Of a stretch of DNA of 64,000 nucleotides, positions 17,618 to 26,031 are shown piece by piece. The notes under the pieces are model-generated. The model saw only the letters and a list, made by a program, of their open reading frames with translations. It was not told the origin of the DNA and ran no database searches. The stretch covers positions 1,054,001-1,118,000 of the forward strand of contig CAVOTL010000005.1 in NCBI GenBank assembly GCA_963699345.1, read 5' to 3'. The DNA comes from Bog-756 sp963699345 (GTDB taxonomy: Bacteria > Actinomycetota > Acidimicrobiia > Acidimicrobiales > RAAP-2). The translations under genes were made by a program, and so were the position numbers. Within the stretch, counting starts at the first letter, position 1. The number at the start of each line of letters is the position of its first letter.

Positions 17618-18942
17618 ACGTCGGGCTCCTCCATGGGAACGGGCACGAACAGCCGGGCCATGAAATCGTCCTCGGTGGCGGATGCTCCCGCCTGCGCCTT
17701 GCCGGACTTCTTGGCCTTGGTCCGGGAGAACAGGCGGGCCAGGACGAACAGGATCAGCACGATCGCCATCAGCACGAACGCCGCCTGGAAGGCGATGTCG
17801 ATCAGCACGGCCTGCGCCTGACGGACGTCGGAGTAGATGACCAGGGGCAGGGCGCCCTGGTCGTGGACGAACGGATTGGCGTTGGTCACCTGCGAGCCGA
17901 ACGCCGTGAAGATGAGCGGGGCCGTCTCCCCCACGATCCGGGCCACGCCCAGCAGGACGGCGGTGACGACACCCGAACGGGCCGTCGGGAGCACGACGGA
18001 CCACGTGGTCCGCCACTCGGGGGCGCCGAGGGCGAGCGAGGCCTCGCGGAGACCGCTCGGCACCACCCGGAGCACCTCCTCCACGACCCGGGTCACCGAC
18101 GGGAGGAGGATGACGACCAGGGCCAGCGACGCGGCGAACCCCGAATACGGCAGGACCCCGGTGAGGATCAGCAGCGAGTAGATGAAGATCCCGGCCACCA
18201 CGGACGGGGTGCCGCTCATGGCCGTGACCACGGTGCGGACCAGACGGGCCCCCTTGCCCTTGACCTCGTTCAGGAACACGGCGGTGGCGATGGCGAACGG
18301 AACGCCCATGAGGGCGGCCAGCAGCACCTGCTCGACGGTGCCGATCACGGCGTGCACGACGCCGACGTGGTCGAGTGCGTTGGGATCCGAGACGATGAAG
18401 TTCTTCTGGTCCTTGGTGAACAGGGATCCCCAGTGGATGGACGGGATCGCCTTGTAGGAGACCCAGGCCACGATGAACAGCACGATCCCGATGATGAGGA
18501 GACCGGCACTCACGACGATGACGCCCACCACGCGGTCGGTGGCCACCTGGCGCTCGATGACGTGACTGGTGACGACCCAGTTGATCCCGAGGAACCCGAC
18601 GTACCAGCAGACGAGGAAGCCGAGGGCTCCCGACAGGAGGGTGAGCTGGTAGAAGATGATCCACACCAGGCACAACGAGGCGAGGGCCGACAGCACCATC
18701 AGCATCACGTCCTGGACGCCGACCGCACCAGGCCGGATCGGCGACGGCAGGCGCCGTGGCGTCGGGGGTGCGGGCACGGGAGGCTCCCCCGTGCCGGCCG
18801 GCTCCGCCGGTCCCTCCGCGCCGGACGGGCCGGCGGACGACCGCTCCGTCCGGGGACGCGACGGGAGTGAACCCGTGGAGACCGAGACGCTCGGCACCAG
18901 CACGCCCGGAGGGGCCGTCTGGGTGCTGTGGTCCTCGGTCAC
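17614..18942 (-). CDS. pstA: Phosphate ABC transporter permease PstA with long N-terminal extension
   Basis: This 442-aa permease pairs with PstC. The usual core of about 300 residues is at the C-terminal end, with the EAA-loop region SGLREASLALGAPEWRT near residue 325 and GETAPLIFTAFG near 365. The first 75 residues are Pro/Ser-rich and disordered, followed by two or three additional hydrophobic segments (about 80-150) not present in standard PstA. GTG 18942 overlaps the pstC stop as GTGA, supporting this start and keeping the extension in the protein. Confidence 0.88.
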   Translation of the reverse strand: MTEDHSTQTAPPGVLVPSVSVSTGSLPSRPRTERSSAGPSGAEGPAEPAGTGEPPVPAPPTPRRLPSPIRPGAVGVQDVMLMVLSALASLCLVWIIFYQLTLLSGALGFLVCWYVGFLGINWVVTSHVIERQVATDRVVGVIVVSAGLLIIGIVLFIVAWVSYKAIPSIHWGSLFTKDQKNFIVSDPNALDHVGVVHAVIGTVEQVLLAALMGVPFAIATAVFLNEVKGKGARLVRTVVTAMSGTPSVVAGIFIYSLLILTGVLPYSGFAASLALVVILLPSVTRVVEEVLRVVPSGLREASLALGAPEWRTTWSVVLPTARSGVVTAVLLGVARIVGETAPLIFTAFGSQVTNANPFVHDQGALPLVIYSDVRQAQAVLIDIAFQAAFVLMAIVLILFVLARLFSRTKAKKSGKAQAGASATEDDFMARLFVPVPMEEPDV

Positions 18943-19937
18943 AGGTCGACTCCGGCACCGCTGCGGGAGCGGTTGACGATCCTGGACGCCACCAGGTTCA
19001 CCACCAGCGTGATCACGAAGAGCACGAAGCCGCTGAACAGCAGCATCTGGAGGCCGAGCTTGCCGCCCGACCCGAAGTTCGTGGCGATCAGCTGGGAGAT
19101 CGTCGTCCCCCCGTGCTGGAGGATGTGGTAGCCGAACACGAATCCGCCACCCAGGATGATCGTCACCGCGATGGTCTCCTCGAGGGCGCGACCGAGGCCG
19201 AGCATGACGGCACCGATCATCCCGCCGCGTCCGAACGGGAGGATGACGGTGCGGATCATCTGCCAACGGCTCGCACCCAGGGCCAGCGCGGCCTCGCGCT
19301 CACCGGGAGGGGCGAGGGAGAAGACCTCGCGGCAGATGGAGGCGATGATCGGGACGATCATGATGCCCACGACCAGTCCGGCGATGAAGATCGAGGAGCT
19401 GAGCGGCGGGCTCACCACCTTGAACATCGGGATGAACGACATGTGCCGCGACAGCCAGCTGCTGAAGCCGACGACGTTGGGCTGCAGCTCGAAGATGGCC
19501 CACAGGCCGAAGATGATGCTGGGGATGGCGGCCGCCAGGTCGACCAGGGCGATCAGGGCCCGACGGGCCCGCAGCGGCGCATACTCGCTCAGGAAGAGGG
19601 CCGTGGCGATCGCCACCGGGGCGCCGACGATGAGCGCCACCGTCGCCACCTCCACGGTGCCGACCAGGGAGGCGAGCACGCCGTAGCTGGGGTGGCGGCC
19701 GAGGGTCTGGTACCCCGACCGGGTGAAGAAGCCGAACCCCTCCTTGGTGAAGGCGGGCAGTCCGGACTTCAAGAGGAACCAGCCGATGGCGGCCAGCAGG
19801 ACCAGCACCCCGAACCCGGCGGCCTGGACGCCCCGGCGATAGATCCGATCCGGGGTCGACGAGTCGCGGTTGGGGGAGATGGGCTGCGGGATGACGCCGG
19901 CGGTCGGGTCCTGGAGCGGTTCGGCGGTGAGGGTCAA
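18939..19937 (-). CDS. pstC: Phosphate ABC transporter permease PstC
   Basis: This 332-aa permease forms the membrane channel with PstA. About six helices are visible. The EAA loop PPGEREAALALGASRWQMIRTVILPFGRGG (given here by its position, about residues 208-238) and GRALEETIAVTIILGG near 244 are typical. The start is TTG 19937, preceded by AAAGGA at good spacing. It is the first gene of the pst operon, with a PHO-box-like repeat about 120 bases upstream. Confidence 0.93.
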   Translation of the reverse strand: MTLTAEPLQDPTAGVIPQPISPNRDSSTPDRIYRRGVQAAGFGVLVLLAAIGWFLLKSGLPAFTKEGFGFFTRSGYQTLGRHPSYGVLASLVGTVEVATVALIVGAPVAIATALFLSEYAPLRARRALIALVDLAAAIPSIIFGLWAIFELQPNVVGFSSWLSRHMSFIPMFKVVSPPLSSSIFIAGLVVGIMIVPIIASICREVFSLAPPGEREAALALGASRWQMIRTVILPFGRGGMIGAVMLGLGRALEETIAVTIILGGGFVFGYHILQHGGTTISQLIATNFGSGGKLGLQMLLFSGFVLFVITLVVNLVASRIVNRSRSGAGVDL

Positions 19938-20055
19938 CTCGCAGTCCTTTCTGCCCGGCGGGGTGGGTCGTGGGTCTCGCGCAGCGGTAGGCCCGACGTG
20001 TCAGCAGGCGCCGCCCGGAGCGAGTCGGTGATCGACCCCGAGGCTAACGAGCGAA

Positions 20056-20073
20056 GGTAAACAGTCGGCAAAC
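20056..20073 (-). promoter_or_regulatory. PHO-box-like direct repeat upstream of pstC
   Basis: On the minus strand GTTTGCC (20073-20067) and GTTTACC (20062-20056) lie exactly eleven bases apart, followed by GTTAGCC. Seven-base units with four-base spacers are how PhoP/PhoB bind in front of pst genes. This predicts induction by phosphate limitation. Confidence 0.5.
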
Positions 20074-20215
20074 TCTCGCCCATATGCAGGTGATCGTTGT
20101 GTGTAGTGCAGCCCGGCATCTGCACGCCGCGTGGCGACGGTCGCACCCTCCGTGAGCAGGATGCGACCGGTGTCCACATCCGTCGCGTCGGGGGCGCGGG
20201 AGTCGGCCCCCGTGG

Positions 20216-20974
20216 TCAGTACGGGAGGAATTCGCCCCGGGCCACGGGGGTCAGCGGATGGGCGGCGTCCGGGGTCACCGCCCAGGTGAACTGGCGCTGG
20301 GCGATCTTGATGGGCAACGTCGACACCATCCCCGTCGTGGTGTAGGGCGCCGCCGCCTGGGCGGAGGCGATCTGCCGGGCCAACGCCGCCCCCTCGTCGG
20401 CGTTGGTCGCCTTCGTCTGGTCGACACCCACCCAGTAGAGGTTGTCGCCGCCGCAGGCGATGAAGAACGCCAGCCAGTGCGCACCCGTGCCCGTCGTCCA
20501 CAGCACCGGATCGATCGCCAGGACGGTCCGGCCGTTCGGAACGGTGGCGACCGGCGAGCCGGTCGTGTCCGGGCCGCCGTACATGGCCACCCCCGCCGGG
20601 AACTCGAACCCGTCCACCATGCCCGTTCCCCCGTGGGCGGCGATGTCCTCGACGGCCTGCTGCGCCGACCGGGTCGGGGTGAACGACGCGAAGCCCGGGT
20701 TTTCCCCGTGCGGTTCGCCCGCCGGGACGGTCCCGCCGGGGGCGTAGGTGCAGTCCTCGACGGCTACGTCGGGCGGTCCGACCAGCGGGGTCGTGGACCC
20801 CGTGGACCCCGTGGTCTGCGGGGTCGGGGTCGAGGAGGCCGAGGAGCAGGCGCTGGCGGTCAGTCCGACGACGAGCAACGACGCCAGGAGGGCGACACGG
20901 CCACCCGTCCGGGACCGGGCGGGGCGGACCTGCTGCCGCGATCGGTCGGGGGCTCCGGTTGGCTGCGGGGTCAT
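20216..20974 (-). CDS. Putative lipoprotein of unknown function
   Basis: This 252-aa protein starts at ATG 20974 after AGGA. A basic N terminus and hydrophobic core end in the lipobox-like LTASAC, followed by a Ser/Thr-rich linker. The mature part holds stretches such as HWLAFFIACGGDNLYWVGVDQ and no family I recognise. It is upstream of pstC in the same direction but separated by 278 bases. It could be a surface lipoprotein with a stress or binding role; the sequence does not say which. Confidence 0.6.
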   Translation of the reverse strand: MTPQPTGAPDRSRQQVRPARSRTGGRVALLASLLVVGLTASACSSASSTPTPQTTGSTGSTTPLVGPPDVAVEDCTYAPGGTVPAGEPHGENPGFASFTPTRSAQQAVEDIAAHGGTGMVDGFEFPAGVAMYGGPDTTGSPVATVPNGRTVLAIDPVLWTTGTGAHWLAFFIACGGDNLYWVGVDQTKATNADEGAALARQIASAQAAAPYTTTGMVSTLPIKIAQRQFTWAVTPDAAHPLTPVARGEFLPY

Positions 20975-21221
20975 GGCGTCCTGTTCCGTGTCGAGCCGTC
21001 GGGACGGCTGGTGGTGGTGCGGTCCGGCTGGCCGGAGGGACGACCGGGCGGCCTCCGACCGGAGAGCCCCGCGCCCCTGGGCCGGACTGTTCTGCCACAC
21101 GCTCCCGACAGTGTCAACGCGGTCACGGCCCCTCGCGTCGCCCGTCCCGTGTGGGACGCACGCCGGTAACCGAAGATTCACCTGCGCGTCACCTGCAGAT
21201 TCCCGTCCTGTCGGCTGGTCC

Positions 21222-21227
21222 TATGCT
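21222..21227 (+). promoter_or_regulatory. Putative promoter -10 of the small membrane-protein gene
   Basis: TATGCT with a weak TTCCCG sixteen bases upstream (21200-21205). It lies about 37 bases ahead of the ATG at 21264. Confidence 0.35.
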
Positions 21228-21263
21228 CGGGTCCGTGGACCGATGCCAGCCGACGGTGATGCG

Positions 21264-21425
21264 ATGAAGCGCCTGGTGTGGCTGGCGGCGGGTGCGCTGG
21301 TCGTCGCCGGGGTGGCGAGGGCGCTACGACGCCCCGCCGGGTACCGGGCGGACTCCCCCGTGGTCCCCTCGGTGGGCGGCGACACCTGGCCCCCGGTTCC
21401 GCTCAAGTCCGACGGGACCACCTGA
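21264..21425 (+). CDS. Small single-pass membrane protein
   Basis: A 53-aa protein starting MKRLVWLAAGALVVAGVARAL, which forms one membrane helix or uncleaved signal, followed by a short polar tail ending in LKSDGTT. An in-frame ATG at 21243 would add seven residues. No family is recognised. A -10-like TATGCT precedes it. The stop codon lies inside a 17-base tandem duplication. Confidence 0.45.
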   Translation: MKRLVWLAAGALVVAGVARALRRPAGYRADSPVVPSVGGDTWPPVPLKSDGTT

Positions 21426-21444
21426 CCGACGGGACCACCTGACC
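21411..21444. repeat. 17-base tandem duplication over a stop codon
   Basis: GACGGGACCACCTGACC occurs twice in direct succession (21411-21427 and 21428-21444). The first copy contains the stop of the small membrane-protein gene. Confidence 0.9.
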
Positions 21445-21479
21445 GACCCGGACGGGTGCCCGGTCGCGGCGGTCGGTGC

Positions 21480-21824
21480 TCAGCCGTCCTCCGACGACCA
21501 GGTCGTGGCCCGGTCGCAGGTCGCCACCTGGACCGAGTACCACTCGTAGAGTCCGTCCCGTCCCCGTCGTTGCGCGGCCCGATGCCGCGGGTCGTCGCGC
21601 CAGGCGGCGTGGGTCCCGGGCGTGGCGAAGGTGACCAGGGACACCCGCTCGCCGTCGTCGCCCACGAAGGTCGAGAAGTCCACGAACCCGGGCATCTGCC
21701 GCGCCGCCGACAGCATCGCCTCGGAGAGGTCGGCGTAGTCCTCGTCCGATCCGGGCCGCCGTCGCGACCGGAACACGGTGACGACCTGCCCCGGTGCAAA
21801 GTCGGGCCCGGGCCGGTCGGTCAT
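21480..21824 (-). CDS. Antibiotic biosynthesis monooxygenase-like (ABM) domain protein
   Basis: This 114-aa protein has the small dimeric alpha/beta-barrel pattern of ABM proteins: VVTVFRSR near residue 12, then MLSAARQMPGFVDFSTFVG, VSLVTFATPGTHAAWRDDPRHRAAQ and a final beta strand YEWYSVQVATC. Such proteins include heme-degrading and quinol-oxidising enzymes, but many have no known reaction. ATG 21824 follows GGGAGCGTAGGG. It lies 15 bases downstream of serA in the same direction and may share its transcript. Confidence 0.7.
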   Translation of the reverse strand: MTDRPGPDFAPGQVVTVFRSRRRPGSDEDYADLSEAMLSAARQMPGFVDFSTFVGDDGERVSLVTFATPGTHAAWRDDPRHRAAQRRGRDGLYEWYSVQVATCDRATTWSSEDG

Positions 21825-21840
21825 CCCTACGCTCCCGGCC

Positions 21841-23406
21841 TCAGGTCCGGACCGTGTGGACGTCGCTGATCCCGGCCGTCTCGCGGAGCCGCTCCAGCGC
21901 CCCGTCGGGGATCTCGCCATCGGTGGAGAGCACCATCAGCGCGGTGTTGCCGGTGGCCGACGGTCCGACGGCCATCGAGGAGATCGACACCCCGGCGTCG
22001 CCGATGATGGTGCCCACCACGCCGATCATCCCGGGACGGTCGTCGTTGCGCACCACCACCATGTGGGGGGCGGGCGGCACCTCGACGGTGTGGTCGTCGA
22101 GCATGACCAGGCGGGGCTCGGAGCGGGGGCCGGCCAGCGTTCCGGCGACCGAGTGACCGCCGCCGCGCAGGGTGACGAGGTTGACGAAGTCCTGGGCCGT
22201 GACGGTCGACGTCTCGCGCACCTCGAGGCCGCGCTCGGCGGCCAGTTGGGGCGCGTTCACGTACGACACCGGTTCGGCGGTGCCCTCGGCGAAGAGGCCC
22301 TTCAGCACCGACAGGGTCAGGATCCCGGTACCGGATCCGGCCAGTCCTCCCTTGTACTCGATCTCCAGGGCTTCGGGCAGGCCGTCCTCCAGACCGGCCA
22401 GGATCCGGCCCAGCTGCTCGGCCAGGCCCATGAAGGGACGGACGGTCTCGGACACGTCGGTGGCGTTGACGTTGACGGCGAACGGGACGAAGTCGCCGGC
22501 CAGCGCCAGGATGACCTGCTCGGCGATGGTGATGCCGGCCTTGTCCTGGGCCTCGACGGTCGACGCACCGAGATGGGGCGCCACGACCACGGAAGGCAGT
22601 TCGAAGAGGGGGGACTCGGTGGTCGGCTCCTTGGCGAACACGTCGAGGCCGGCCCCCTGGACGTGGCCGTCCCGGATGGCGTCGGCCAGCGCCTCCTCGT
22701 CGACGATGCCGCCCCGGGCCGTGTTGATGATGCGCAGGCCGGGCTTGGACCGCTCCAGCATCTCCCGGCCGATGAGGCCGAGGGTCTCCTTGTTCTTCGG
22801 CAGATGGACGGTGACGAAGTCCGACTCCGCCATCAGGTCCTCGAGGCTCATGAGTTCGACGCCCATGTGCTTGGCCCGGTCGGCCGACACGAACGGGTCG
22901 TAGGCGACCAGGCGCATACCGAAGGCCAGCGCCCGCTGGGCCACCAGCGCGCCCACCCGGCCGAGGCCCACCACACCGAGGGTCTTGCCGTGGAGCTCGA
23001 CCCCTTCCCACTTGGACCGCTCCCACTTACCGGCCACGAGGGCGGCGTGGGCCTGGGGGATGTTGCGGGCCTGGGCCAGGAGCAGCGCCATGGCCTGCTC
23101 GGCGGCCGAGAGGATGTTCGACTGCGGGGCGTTCACCACCATCACCCCGCGCTCGGTAGCGGCGGCCACGTCGACGTTGTCGAGGCCGATGCCGGCCCGG
23201 CCGACGACGACGAGATCGGTGCCGGCCGCCAGGACCTCGGCCGTGACGGTGGTGGCCGAGCGGATCACCAGGGCGTTGGCGCCCACGATCGCCTCGACCA
23301 GCTGCTCGGGGGTCAGCCCCAGCTGGACGTCCACCTCGTGGCCGGCCTCGGCCATGAGGTCCAGACCCGGCTGGGCCAGCTTTTCGGTGACGAGGACCCT
23401 ACCCAT
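21841..23406 (-). CDS. serA: D-3-phosphoglycerate dehydrogenase
   Basis: This 521-aa enzyme oxidises 3-phosphoglycerate in the first step of serine synthesis. The NAD-binding motif GVVGLGRVGALVAQRALAFG is near residue 143 and the catalytic-region APHLGAST near 281. The long form has an intervening domain (about 310-440) and a C-terminal ACT domain (MVVVRNDDRPGMIGVVGTI, about 445-521), as in the mycobacterial enzyme, which is serine-inhibited. ATG 23406 follows GAAAGGA. serC and an aminotransferase lie just upstream, making a small serine/amino-acid region. Confidence 0.95.
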   Translation of the reverse strand: MGRVLVTEKLAQPGLDLMAEAGHEVDVQLGLTPEQLVEAIVGANALVIRSATTVTAEVLAAGTDLVVVGRAGIGLDNVDVAAATERGVMVVNAPQSNILSAAEQAMALLLAQARNIPQAHAALVAGKWERSKWEGVELHGKTLGVVGLGRVGALVAQRALAFGMRLVAYDPFVSADRAKHMGVELMSLEDLMAESDFVTVHLPKNKETLGLIGREMLERSKPGLRIINTARGGIVDEEALADAIRDGHVQGAGLDVFAKEPTTESPLFELPSVVVAPHLGASTVEAQDKAGITIAEQVILALAGDFVPFAVNVNATDVSETVRPFMGLAEQLGRILAGLEDGLPEALEIEYKGGLAGSGTGILTLSVLKGLFAEGTAEPVSYVNAPQLAAERGLEVRETSTVTAQDFVNLVTLRGGGHSVAGTLAGPRSEPRLVMLDDHTVEVPPAPHMVVVRNDDRPGMIGVVGTIIGDAGVSISSMAVGPSATGNTALMVLSTDGEIPDGALERLRETAGISDVHTVRT

Positions 23407-23565
23407 GGTGTTCCTTTCGGTTGCGGATCACGGGTCGCCGGGCGACCACGCGTTGAATGGTGCGAACGGGTCGCGGTCGGACGCGGTCTGCGGGTGGGGC
23501 GCCCGGAGGCCGGATGACCGCCTGTACAGCATGACGCCCGGGCGGACCGTCGGCCAACCGGCTGG

Positions 23566-24822
23566 TCAACCTCCGGCGAACAGGCCGGCCAGGCGCGAGA
23601 CGCCCTCCACGAGGTCGTCGTCGCCCAAGGCGTACGACAGCCGGAAATAGCCGGGCGACCCGAAGGCCTCGCCGGGTACCACGGCGACCTTCGCCTCCTC
23701 GATGGCCAGCTCGGCCAGCTCGGCGCTCGACCGGCAGGTCCGCCCCCGCAGCTCCCGCCCGTAGAGGCCCTCCACCGACGGGAAGGCGTAGAACGCCCCC
23801 TCCGGCAGCAGGCACTCGACGCCGTCGATCTCGTTCAGCATCCGGTGCATGGTGATCCGACGGCGGTCGAACGCCTCGCGCATCATCGCCACCGCTGAGA
23901 GGTCGCCGGTGACGGCGGCCAGGGCGGCGCGTTGGGACACGTTGGCCACGTTGGAGGTCTCGTGGGACTGCAGATTGGTCGCCGCCACGATCACGTCGGT
24001 CGGCCCCAGCATCCAGCCGACCCGCCACCCGGTCATGGCGTAGGTCTTGGCCACGCCGTTGACCACGATGCACCGGTCGGCCAGTTCGGGCACCACCACC
24101 GGCATCGAGTGGTGCTCGACGCCGTAGACCAGGTGCTCGTAGATCTCGTCGGTGACGACCCAGATGCCGTGCTCGGCCGCCCAGCGCCCGATGGCCTCGA
24201 TCTCCGACCTCGGGTATACGGCCCCGGTGGGATTGGACGGGGACACGAAGAGCAGCACCTTGGTGGCCGGGGTCCGGGCCGCCTCGAGCTGGTCCACGGT
24301 CACCCGGAAGCCGGCGGCCGCGTCGGTGGCCACGACCACGCTGACGCCGCCGGCCAGGGCGATCGATTCGGGGTACGTCGTCCAGTACGGGGCCGGCACC
24401 AGCACCTCGTCACCCGGATCGCAGAGGGCGGCGAAGGCGTTGGCCACGGCCTGCTTGCCGCCGTTGGTGATCAGGACCTGGGCGGGGGTGACCTCGTAGC
24501 CCGAGTCGCGCGCCGTCTTGGCGGCCACCGCGGCGCGCAGCTCCGGCAGTCCGGCGGTCGGCGTGTACCGGTGGTTCCGCGGGTCGTGGCAGGCGGCCGC
24601 GGCCGCCTCGACGATGGGTTCGGGCGTGGGGAAGTCCGGCTCCCCGGCGCCGAAGCCGATCACGCTCTCCCCCTGGGCCTGGAGGGCCTTGGCCTTGGCG
24701 TCGACGGCCAGGGTGGCCGAGGGCGAGACGGCGGCGATCCTGGCCGAGATGCGGTTGCCCGTCACTCCTGCGCCACGGGCGGGGCCGGGGGCGGTTTCTG
24801 TCTGCTGGGCCATGAGTGCCAT
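23566..24822 (-). CDS. Class I PLP-dependent aminotransferase, aspartate aminotransferase type
   Basis: This 418-aa enzyme probably transfers the amino group between aspartate and 2-oxoglutarate. GAGEPDFPTPEPIVEAA near residue 58, SPSNPTGAVY near 190, DEIYEHLVYG near 222 and the PLP-lysine segment VAKTYAMTGWRVGW near 255 are typical of the AspC/AatA group. ATGs at 24822 and 24813 are both possible. No ribosome binding site is visible. Its start is only ten bases from the serC GTG on the other strand, so the two genes are divergent with almost no space between. Confidence 0.88.
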   Translation of the reverse strand: MALMAQQTETAPGPARGAGVTGNRISARIAAVSPSATLAVDAKAKALQAQGESVIGFGAGEPDFPTPEPIVEAAAAACHDPRNHRYTPTAGLPELRAAVAAKTARDSGYEVTPAQVLITNGGKQAVANAFAALCDPGDEVLVPAPYWTTYPESIALAGGVSVVVATDAAAGFRVTVDQLEAARTPATKVLLFVSPSNPTGAVYPRSEIEAIGRWAAEHGIWVVTDEIYEHLVYGVEHHSMPVVVPELADRCIVVNGVAKTYAMTGWRVGWMLGPTDVIVAATNLQSHETSNVANVSQRAALAAVTGDLSAVAMMREAFDRRRITMHRMLNEIDGVECLLPEGAFYAFPSVEGLYGRELRGRTCRSSAELAELAIEEAKVAVVPGEAFGSPGYFRLSYALGDDDLVEGVSRLAGLFAGG

Positions 24823-24825
24823 GAT
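24820..24825 (+). promoter_or_regulatory. Putative -10 of leaderless serC
   Basis: CATGAT lies seven bases before the serC GTG. It overlaps the start codon of the divergent aminotransferase gene. The spacing matches a leaderless transcript. Confidence 0.45.
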
Positions 24826-24832
24826 TCCATAC

Positions 24833-25978
24833 GTGACCGACACCCCCGACATCCGCATTCCCGAGTCCCTGCTGCCCGCCGACGGACGCTTCGGCGCCGG
24901 GCCGTCCAAGGTCCGCCCCGAGGCCGTCGAGCGCCTGGCCGGGGTGGCGGGGTCCTACCTCGGCACCAGTCACCGCCAGAAGACCGTCAAGAACGTGGTC
25001 GCCAGCCTGCGGTCGGGCCTGGCCTCCCTGTTCTCGTTGCCCGAGGGGTACGAGGTGGTCCTGGGCAACGGGGGCACCACCTGCTTCTGGGACGCCGCCA
25101 CGTTCGGTCTGATCGAAACCAGGAGCCAACACCTGAGCTTCGGCGAGTTCTCGTCGAAGTTCGCCTCCGCGGCGGCCGCCGCCCCCCATCTCGACGGGCC
25201 CGAGATCATCACCTCCGAGGTGGGGACCCACCCCCTGGCGGTGGCCCGCGACGACATCGACCTCTACGCCCTGACCCACAACGAGACGTCCACCGGCGTG
25301 ATGATGCCCATCACCCGCCCCGAGGGCGCCGCCCTGCCCGCCGACGGGGGCGGTCTGGTGGCGGTGGACGCCACGTCCGGGGCGGGGGGGCTGCCGGTCG
25401 ACCCCGAGGCGTTCGACGCGTACTACTTCGCGCCCCAGAAGTGCTTCGGCTCGGACGGTGGGCTGTGGGTGGCCCTGCTCTCCCCCGCCGCCGTGGAGCG
25501 CATCGGCTCCATCGCCGCGTCCGGCCGGTGGGTTCCGGCCTCGATGGATCTCACCATCGCCCTCGACAACTCGCGGCTCGACCAGACCTACAACACCCCG
25601 GCGCTCGCCACCCTGTGGCTCTTCGACGACCAGGTCCGCTGGTTCAACGAGAACGGCGGCCTGGCCTTCTCGACGGGCCGCAGCGACCGCTCGGCCGAGA
25701 TCCTCTACACCTGGGCCGACGGCTCCGACTTCGCCACGCCCTTCGTCGCCCGCGCCGAGGACCGCAGCCACGTCATCGGGACCATCGACTTCGACGACTC
25801 GATCGACGCCGCCCAGGTCGCCAAGATCCTGCGGGCCAACGGGATCGTCGACACCGAGCCCTACCGCAAGCTCGGGCGCAACCAGCTGCGGATCGCCATG
25901 TTCCCGGCCATCGACCCCGAGGACATCGCGGCGCTCTGCGGCTGCATCACCCACGTGGTCGGCGCGCTGGCGCCGTAG
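24833..25978 (+). CDS. serC: Phosphoserine aminotransferase
   Basis: This 381-aa PLP enzyme converts 3-phosphohydroxypyruvate to phosphoserine, the step after SerA. It is the mycobacterial type: DGRFGAGPSKVRPEAVERLAG near residue 18, GTSHRQ near 45, LGNGGTTCFWDAATFGL near 73, DATSGAGGLPVD, the PLP lysine in YFAPQKCFGSDGG near 200, and LRANGIVDTEPYRKLGRNQLR near the C terminus. GTG 24833 gives an N terminus matching mycobacterial SerC length and needs no leader. ATGs at 24812 and 24821 would overlap the divergent gene. Confidence 0.94.
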   Translation: MTDTPDIRIPESLLPADGRFGAGPSKVRPEAVERLAGVAGSYLGTSHRQKTVKNVVASLRSGLASLFSLPEGYEVVLGNGGTTCFWDAATFGLIETRSQHLSFGEFSSKFASAAAAAPHLDGPEIITSEVGTHPLAVARDDIDLYALTHNETSTGVMMPITRPEGAALPADGGGLVAVDATSGAGGLPVDPEAFDAYYFAPQKCFGSDGGLWVALLSPAAVERIGSIAASGRWVPASMDLTIALDNSRLDQTYNTPALATLWLFDDQVRWFNENGGLAFSTGRSDRSAEILYTWADGSDFATPFVARAEDRSHVIGTIDFDDSIDAAQVAKILRANGIVDTEPYRKLGRNQLRIAMFPAIDPEDIAALCGCITHVVGALAP

Positions 25979-26019
25979 GAGGCCGGCGGGTCGCCGGCCG
26001 CGATGCCGGGGACGGCGTG

Positions 26020-26025
26020 TATCGT
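26020..26025 (+). promoter_or_regulatory. Putative -10 of a leaderless lipoprotein gene
   Basis: TATCGT lies six bases before the GTG at 26032, the spacing expected if transcription begins at the start codon. Confidence 0.5.
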
Positions 26026-26031
26026 GCCCCC

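Noticed and set aside
24518..24832. N-terminal extension of SerC by about 100 codons
   Set aside because: It is antisense to the aminotransferase gene and absent from SerC proteins; GTG 24833 gives the family length.
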